Shown here: one piece after another, positions 58,953-64,000 of the stretch
Layout of the letters: each line of letters starts with the position of its first letter
Numbering within the stretch: position 1 is the stretch's first letter
The notes under the pieces: generated by a model
The model's input: the letters and a program-made list of their open reading frames with translations, nothing else
The model's database searches: none
What the model was told of the DNA's origin: nothing
Program-made: the position numbers and the translations under genes
DNA from: Pelagadaptatus sp034112445
Lineage (GTDB): Bacteria; Pseudomonadota; Gammaproteobacteria; Pseudomonadales; Cellvibrionaceae
Direction of reading: 5' to 3'
Length of the DNA stretch: 64,000 nucleotides
Assembly (NCBI GenBank): GCA_034112445.1
Contig: JAWUVI010000019.1
Location: 85,507 to 149,506 of the forward strand

Positions 58953-60794
58953 ATGCCCGTTTACCGTTCAAAGACATCCACAGCCGGTCGCAATATGGCT
59001 GGCGCTCGCGCATTATGGCGCGCCACTGGAATGACAGATGACGATTTTCATAAACCCATCATCGCCGTTTCCAACTCTTTTACCCAATTTGTACCCGGTC
59101 ATGTGCATTTAAAAGACATGGGTCAATTGGTTGCCCGTGAAATTGAAAAGGCCGGCGGTGTTGCCAAAGAATTTAACACCATTGCCGTTGATGATGGCAT
59201 AGCCATGGGTCACGACGGCATGCTTTATTCACTGCCGTCGCGCGATATCATTGCCGACTCGGTTGAATACATGGTCAACGCTCACTGCGCCGACGCTATT
59301 GTTTGTATTTCTAACTGCGACAAGATCACACCCGGTATGCTGATGGCCTCTATGCGCCTTAATGTCCCAGTTATTTTTGTTACAGGCGGACCAATGGAAG
59401 CGGGTAAAACCAAGCTTTCAGAGCAAAAATTAGACTTGGTTGATGCCATGGTCATCGCCGCTGACGACAGTGTTAGCGATGAAGAGGTTGCCGAGATTGA
59501 ACGCAGTGCGTGCCCTACTTGTGGCTCTTGTTCAGGTATGTTCACCGCCAACTCAATGAATTGTTTAGCTGAAGCATTAGGTTTGGCTCTGCCGGGTAAC
59601 GGCACGATGGTTGCGACCCACGCCGATCGCGAACAGTTGTTTCTACGCGCGGGCAGAACCATTGTTGACTTAGCCAAGCGCTATTATGAGCAAGACGATG
59701 AATCAGTTTTACCCCGTTCAATTGGCACCTTTGAAGCCTTTGAAAACTGCGTCGCATTAGACATCGCCATGGGCGGCTCAACCAACACTATTTTACACCT
59801 GTTGGCGATAGCTCAAGAAGCTGAAGTTGATTTCACCATGGAAGACATTAATCGTCTTTCTTTAAAGATCCCACAACTGTGTAAAGTCGCACCTAATACA
59901 CCGAAGTACCACGTTGAAGACGTCCATCGTGCTGGCGGCATTATGGCTATATTAGGCGAGCTTGATCGTGCCGGCTTGCTGCACACTCACTTGCCGACAG
60001 TTCACAGCCCAACGATGAAAGATGCTTTGAACGATTGGGATATTATGCAAAATCCATCGCCCGAAGTGATTAAGTTTTATCGTGCTGGCCCAGCGGGTAT
60101 TCCTACCCAAACCGCCTTTAGCCAAAGCACCCGCTGGCCAACGCTTGATGCCGATCGTAAAGATGGATGTATTCGCTCGATTGAGCACGCTTACAGTCTG
60201 GAAGGTGGCCTAGCCATATTAAACGGCAACATTGCTCTGGATGGCTGCGTGGTTAAAACCGCCGGAGTGGATGAGTCTATCCATGTATTTGAAGGTAACG
60301 CCTATGTAACTGAATCACAAGATGAGGCTGTTGCTGATATTTTGGCTGACAAAGTCAAAGCCGGCGATATTGTTATCGTCCGTTACGAAGGCCCTAAAGG
60401 TGGTCCGGGCATGCAAGAGATGTTGTATCCGACGTCTTACATTAAATCGAAAGGTTTAGGCAAAGACTGTGCGCTGTTAACCGATGGCCGTTTCTCTGGT
60501 GGTACTTCTGGCCTGTCGATTGGTCATGTTTCACCAGAAGCAGCCGCTGGCGGTGCGATTGGCCTAGTGAGAAATGGTGATCGCATTAAGATCGATATTC
60601 CTAATCGCAGCATTAACGTTTTGTTAAGCGATGAAGAATTAGCAGCCCGTAGAGTTGAGCAAGACAAGCTGGGGTGGAAGCCTGTTAAAGAGCGTCCGCG
60701 TAAAGTCAGCGCTGCCTTGAAAGCCTATGCGTTACTGGCAACCAGTGCCGATAAAGGTGCTGTACGCGATCTGGCCAAATTAGAAGGCCTGTAA
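58953..60794 (+). CDS. ilvD: Dihydroxy-acid dehydratase
   Basis: 613 residues. The ATG at 58953 has GAGG 6-7 bp upstream; an open extension to 58935 lacks support. Fe-S cluster Cys motifs are VCISNCDKITPGML and CPTCGSCSGMFTANSMN, followed by ALPGNGTMVATHADR and the C-terminal LLTDGRFSGGTSGLSIGH. Branched-chain amino acid synthesis. Related to edd in the same window but distinct. A terminator follows. Confidence 0.96.
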   Translation: MPVYRSKTSTAGRNMAGARALWRATGMTDDDFHKPIIAVSNSFTQFVPGHVHLKDMGQLVAREIEKAGGVAKEFNTIAVDDGIAMGHDGMLYSLPSRDIIADSVEYMVNAHCADAIVCISNCDKITPGMLMASMRLNVPVIFVTGGPMEAGKTKLSEQKLDLVDAMVIAADDSVSDEEVAEIERSACPTCGSCSGMFTANSMNCLAEALGLALPGNGTMVATHADREQLFLRAGRTIVDLAKRYYEQDDESVLPRSIGTFEAFENCVALDIAMGGSTNTILHLLAIAQEAEVDFTMEDINRLSLKIPQLCKVAPNTPKYHVEDVHRAGGIMAILGELDRAGLLHTHLPTVHSPTMKDALNDWDIMQNPSPEVIKFYRAGPAGIPTQTAFSQSTRWPTLDADRKDGCIRSIEHAYSLEGGLAILNGNIALDGCVVKTAGVDESIHVFEGNAYVTESQDEAVADILADKVKAGDIVIVRYEGPKGGPGMQEMLYPTSYIKSKGLGKDCALLTDGRFSGGTSGLSIGHVSPEAAAGGAIGLVRNGDRIKIDIPNRSINVLLSDEELAARRVEQDKLGWKPVKERPRKVSAALKAYALLATSADKGAVRDLAKLEGL

Positions 60795-60827
60795 TATTGA
60801 TCGCGGCTTGAGCCGCGAGTCACGCAT

Positions 60828-60865
60828 AAAAAAGCCGCCGCTGATTTCTCAACGGCGGCTTTTTT
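60828..60865. terminator. Bidirectional terminator between ilvD and pckA
   Basis: AAAAAAGCCGCCG / CGGCGGCTTTTTT, 13-bp perfect stem with a 12-nt loop and T-run on both strands. It ends both ilvD and the convergent pckA. Confidence 0.95.
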
Positions 60866-60883
60866 GTAGCAGTCTTAAAGTAA

Positions 60884-62437
60884 TTAAGCTTTAGGACCTG
60901 CGGCTTCGATCTCGCTGCTCACATCAAAATTCTTGATGTTTTGCACGAATAATCCAGCCAGCTTACTTGCAGAGTCATCGTAAGCAGCTTGATCAGACCA
61001 AGCGCTACGTGGATTCAAGTACTTAGCATCAACACCTGGCAGAGCAACTGGTACGTCTACGTTCATGGTGTCTAAATGCTCAGTTTCAGCTGATTCGATA
61101 GAACCATCTTGAATTGCAGCAACAACAGCGCGAGTGACAGGAATTGGGAAACGTGAACCTTCACCACCTGGGCCACCAGCACCACCGGTCCAACCCGTGT
61201 TTACTAGATAAACTTTAGCGTCGAAGTCTTCAATACGTTTCATCAACAATTCAGCGTATTCACGAGCTGGACGCGGCATAAACGGTGCACCAAAACACGT
61301 TGAGAACGCAGGCTGAATACCGGCTTCTGCACCCATTTCAGTAGAGCCAACACGCGCGGTATAGCCTGAAAGGAAGTGATAAGCCGCGGCTTCTTTAGAC
61401 AGGATAGCCACTGGAGGTAAAACACCAGAAACATCGCAAGTTAAGAAGATAACGTTTTTAGGCTCGCCGGCACGGTTTTCTTCAACACGCATTTCAACGT
61501 GCTCAAGCGGATAAGAACAACGGCCATTCTCAGTTAAAGACGTATCGCAGTAATCAGGCTCACGCTTATCGTTATGAACAACGTTCTCAACGATAGCGCC
61601 AAAGCGAATTGCGTCCCAAATTACTGGCTCATTTTTTTGGCTTAGATCGATGGTCTTAGCGTAACAACCGCCTTCCATATTGAAGACTGCACCTTTGGCC
61701 CAACCATGCTCATCATCACCAATTAAGTAACGATCTGGATCAGCTGATAGGGTCGTTTTACCGGTACCTGACAAACCAAAGAACAAACACGTATCGCCGT
61801 CTTTACCAACGTTCGCCGAACAATGCATAGGCATAACGTCTTTCTCTGGCAATAAAAAGTTTTGCACAGAGAACATAGATTTTTTCATTTCGCCGGCATA
61901 CTTAATGCCTGCCAATAGAACTTTGCGCTGAGCAAAGTTAACAATAACAACCGCTTCAGAATTAGTACCGTCACGTTCTGTCTCACACACAAAGTTAGCG
62001 GCGTGAAGAATGTTCCACTCTGATTTGTTCTCTGGGTTGTAGTTATCCGTACGAATAAACATGTTACGGCCAAACAGGTTATGCCAAGCCGTTTCGGTAG
62101 TCACTTTAACGGGGATATAGTGATTGCTGTCTTCAGCTACATGTAAGTGCGACACGAAAGTATCTACTTGCGCAACGTGATCTTCAACGCGATCCCACAA
62201 AGCATCAAATATTTCAGCAGAAATAGGACGGTTAACCGCACCCCAATCTATGCTTTCGGCTGTTGAAGGCTCTTCAACAATAAAACGGTCTGCAGGTGAA
62301 CGACCCGTACGCTTACCGGTTTCTGTTGATAAAGCGCCAGTGTGAGTCAAAGTGCCTTCACCGCGTAGCAACGCCTGCTCAATTAAATCAGCAGAGCTAA
62401 GGTCTGTATAAACCTTTACCGTGTCATTTTGTGTCAT
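60884..62437 (-). CDS. pckA: Phosphoenolpyruvate carboxykinase (ATP)
   Basis: 517 residues from the ATG at 62437, with AGGA 7 bp upstream; an open extension to 62485 has none. FGLSGTGKTTLSADPDRYL (P-loop), LIGDDEHGWAKGAVFN, and GEGSRFPIPVTRAVVAAI are present. Converts oxaloacetate to PEP in gluconeogenesis. hslO lies directly upstream on the same strand. The promoter region has CATAAT on the minus strand near 62526. Confidence 0.96.
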   Translation of the reverse strand: MTQNDTVKVYTDLSSADLIEQALLRGEGTLTHTGALSTETGKRTGRSPADRFIVEEPSTAESIDWGAVNRPISAEIFDALWDRVEDHVAQVDTFVSHLHVAEDSNHYIPVKVTTETAWHNLFGRNMFIRTDNYNPENKSEWNILHAANFVCETERDGTNSEAVVIVNFAQRKVLLAGIKYAGEMKKSMFSVQNFLLPEKDVMPMHCSANVGKDGDTCLFFGLSGTGKTTLSADPDRYLIGDDEHGWAKGAVFNMEGGCYAKTIDLSQKNEPVIWDAIRFGAIVENVVHNDKREPDYCDTSLTENGRCSYPLEHVEMRVEENRAGEPKNVIFLTCDVSGVLPPVAILSKEAAAYHFLSGYTARVGSTEMGAEAGIQPAFSTCFGAPFMPRPAREYAELLMKRIEDFDAKVYLVNTGWTGGAGGPGGEGSRFPIPVTRAVVAAIQDGSIESAETEHLDTMNVDVPVALPGVDAKYLNPRSAWSDQAAYDDSASKLAGLFVQNIKNFDVSSEIEAAGPKA

Positions 62438-62574
62438 GTGCTTATCCTGTTTACGATTACAGCAATCTTTAGAAATCCCTACCAACCCATAAAAATCAGC
62501 AGAGGGTTACAAATTTTGGGCGCTATTATGCCAGAAATTAAATTTTGAAGCTAATTGATCGATTATTTTTTTGA

Positions 62575-63459
62575 TTAATGCAGGGGTCTATCCTTATGCC
62601 CAAACAATAACTCTAGGTCTTTTGCAGAAAAGGTGTATGAGTTATTACAAAACTGGCAATCAATATTAACCAATATCTGTTGTTCAAGTAGCTGCTCAAA
62701 TTCTTCGCGCCCCAATGCTGCCAATGAGTTCCCCGATCTTTCTCGCGAACAACTGCACTCAAAGTGAATGGCGCAAGGCTCAAACAGGCGAACACTTTCT
62801 TCATTAAACAAACGGTACAATAACTGCGAGTGCTCGAGCGTTAACAGCTCTTCGTCTTTCACAGTATTGGCTAGCTGAATCGCTGTATCCCAATGATCTT
62901 GATTGTCTTCTGCGCTCGCGATTTGAATGGGCAATGCCTGTAACATTAGCCCAGTCACGTTCTCAGCTCCGGCAGCAAACCAAAATCGAGTAGCCAATTG
63001 CTCCGATTGAGCAAAATACTGAGCCAAACAATCGGCCAAATTATCGCCCTCTAAAGGCACAATACCTTGGTAGCGCTCGCCTTTTGTAGGATCAATGGTA
63101 ATAGCTATTACACCTTTACCGAGTAATTCACGAAGATTACGAGTATCAATAGCAGCGGCCGGCACATCATCATTCACCTGCGCTATGCCACGCACCGCAC
63201 TGTGATAACTGCACTCAGCCATAATTAATGACAATGCGCCTTCACCGCGTGCTTGCAGAGTAATAATGCCTTCAAACTTAAGCGTACTTGAAAGCAAGCT
63301 AACGGCCGCCACAAACTCACCTAAGACCTGCTGAACACTCTCGGGCAAATGCTGATTATTATCGATCACTTGGCGGTAGCTGTCGGTCAACGTCACCACT
63401 TCACCACGAATGTCGGTGTGATCAAACAAGAACCGATGCATTAAATCATTACTGCTCAT
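62575..63459 (-). CDS. hslO: Redox-regulated chaperone Hsp33
   Basis: 294 residues. The C-terminal zinc switch has CSCSR (CxC) near 235 and CQFCNN (CxxC) near 265. The N-terminal core (LFDHTDIRGEVVTLTDSY) is typical. Oxidation releases zinc and activates holdase activity. The pairing hslO-pckA is a common gammaproteobacterial arrangement. No odd features. Confidence 0.95.
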   Translation of the reverse strand: MSSNDLMHRFLFDHTDIRGEVVTLTDSYRQVIDNNQHLPESVQQVLGEFVAAVSLLSSTLKFEGIITLQARGEGALSLIMAECSYHSAVRGIAQVNDDVPAAAIDTRNLRELLGKGVIAITIDPTKGERYQGIVPLEGDNLADCLAQYFAQSEQLATRFWFAAGAENVTGLMLQALPIQIASAEDNQDHWDTAIQLANTVKDEELLTLEHSQLLYRLFNEESVRLFEPCAIHFECSCSRERSGNSLAALGREEFEQLLEQQILVNIDCQFCNNSYTFSAKDLELLFGHKDRPLH

Positions 63460-63523
63460 ATGTACTCTCTATCCGGTATAAAATCGGCGCGAATTCTATC
63501 ACGTCTCCCCGTCATCGTGCGCC

Positions 63524-63561
63524 TGAGATGATTGATTTAACTTGAGATGACTGATTTAAAA
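63524..63561. repeat. 19-bp tandem duplication across a stop codon
   Basis: TGAGATGATTGATTTAACT (63524-63542) and TGAGATGACTGATTTAAAA (63543-63561). The second copy contains the TAA stop of the FecR-type gene (63556-63558, minus strand). Confidence 0.85.
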
Positions 63562-64000
63562 CGGGGGCTCATACAGCTCTGGCCAATACACCGTATTAAC
63601 TGCTTTACCGACTTTGGCTTGAGGCCAGCGCTTCGGCTCAGTCGGGGCCTTATTTGCACTCAGCGTGGTTCCCAGACCTGGCTCTAGCAAGCTGATCGTG
63701 CCGAAGCGATTACTTACATCTATAATGCTGTCGCCACTGATAAACAACACGTCGACCTTGTCGGGGACCAAGTATCCACCCCAGAATTCTGTGCCTCGAA
63801 TTCCGATGGAACCAATCGGGGTGTTCACCTGATAGTGACTTTCAGTGCGCGTTATAGCGCCGGTAACCGTTTTGAATACACCTTTAACAAGCTCATACAC
63901 GGCTGTCGATTTGGCTGCGGGCTGCCAATCGTAAGTATCAATCCGGTAGGTCGTCTGTGCACCTAGAGTCGTTCTAGTGCCATCAACAAATTGAAGTAAG
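63556..64000 (-). CDS. FecR-domain protein, 5' end cut by the window
   Basis: The frame stays open from 63556 to the window end, adding QFVDGTRTTLGAQTTYRIDT before the GTG at 63900, so the true start lies beyond 64000. At least 148 residues: TTYRIDTYDWQ, VYELVKGVFKTVTGAI, VNTPIGSIGIRGTEFWGG fits the FecR/SLBB-like beta-sheet domain, with the TPIGSIGIRGTEF segment typical. Exported FecR-domain proteins often occur near serine/threonine kinases or sensory operons. The N-terminus and signal peptide are not visible. Confidence 0.85.
   Translation of the reverse strand, partial: LLQFVDGTRTTLGAQTTYRIDTYDWQPAAKSTAVYELVKGVFKTVTGAITRTESHYQVNTPIGSIGIRGTEFWGGYLVPDKVDVLFISGDSIIDVSNRFGTISLLEPGLGTTLSANKAPTEPKRWPQAKVGKAVNTVYWPELYEPPF

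Noticed and set aside
60802..60817. Small hairpin CGCGGCTTGAGCCGCG after ilvD
   Set aside because: No T-run; the real terminator is 20 bp further on, so this is not reported separately.
63901..64000. Separate gene upstream of the FecR-type protein
   Set aside because: The same reading frame continues without a stop to the window end, so it is part of the same gene.

Overview
The window reads as chromosomal DNA of a heterotrophic, probably marine gammaproteobacterium. Supporting signs are the gene content (argA/argE pair, DbpA, YggL, YbjQ, DUF3301, TIGR02450, hslO beside pckA, and an Entner-Doudoroff cluster zwf-pgl-edd), the moderate-to-low GC content and the many small gammaproteobacterial DUF families. 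A Cellvibrionales/Spongiibacteraceae-like lineage is my best guess, but no rRNA or other decisive marker is present. Most genes lie on the minus strand. No tRNA, rRNA, CRISPR array, prophage or insertion sequence was recognised.

Layout. 0-8.5 kb: phosphate uptake (PhoU-like DUF47 plus PiT), a tandem HCCA-isomerase-like protein, argE and argA for arginine synthesis, and the RNA helicase dbpA. 8.5-25.1 kb: a minus-strand stretch of short-chain dehydrogenases, small conserved proteins, a CspA-like protein with a long leader, an S4/SEC-C pair, an amidohydrolase, a hybrid histidine kinase with a secreted phosphatase-like partner, and a run of DUF proteins. 25.5-33 kb: yggL, prpE, two methyltransferase-fold proteins, a UbiA prenyltransferase and a PanE-like reductase. 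33-35.5 kb: small accessory genes with a duplicated HTH-like gene and two attC-like palindromes. 35.5-43.8 kb: pseudouridine synthases, TauE/SafE, GDPD, pterin dehydratase, and an M48 protease with two YbjQ proteins. 43.8-46.8 kb: an array of small minus-strand genes, most followed by an attC-like site, with no integrase in view; it looks like an integrase-less integron cassette cluster (CALIN). It carries a PsiE-like protein, a truncated YoeB toxin, membrane proteins, a VOC protein and a Phd/RelE toxin-antitoxin pair. 46.8-57.2 kb: rhodanese, edd-pgl-zwf, then a divergent three-gene module predicted to make and phosphorolyse glucosylglycerate. 57.2-64 kb: a lone MAPEG gene with its own attC-like site, a haloacid dehalogenase, ilvD, pckA, hslO and the 3' part of a FecR-type gene cut by the window end.

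Two features cut across the window. First, small imperfect palindromes with integron attC architecture lie just after the stop codons of unrelated small genes, in one dense array and two outlying places. Second, at least eleven short tandem direct repeats (period 14-23 bp, two to nearly five copies, all with different sequences) sit in intergenic DNA or across stop codons. The glucosylglycerate module beside zwf-pgl-edd links compatible-solute storage to central carbon metabolism. Functions are inferred from recognised motifs and remembered family features; no database search was possible.
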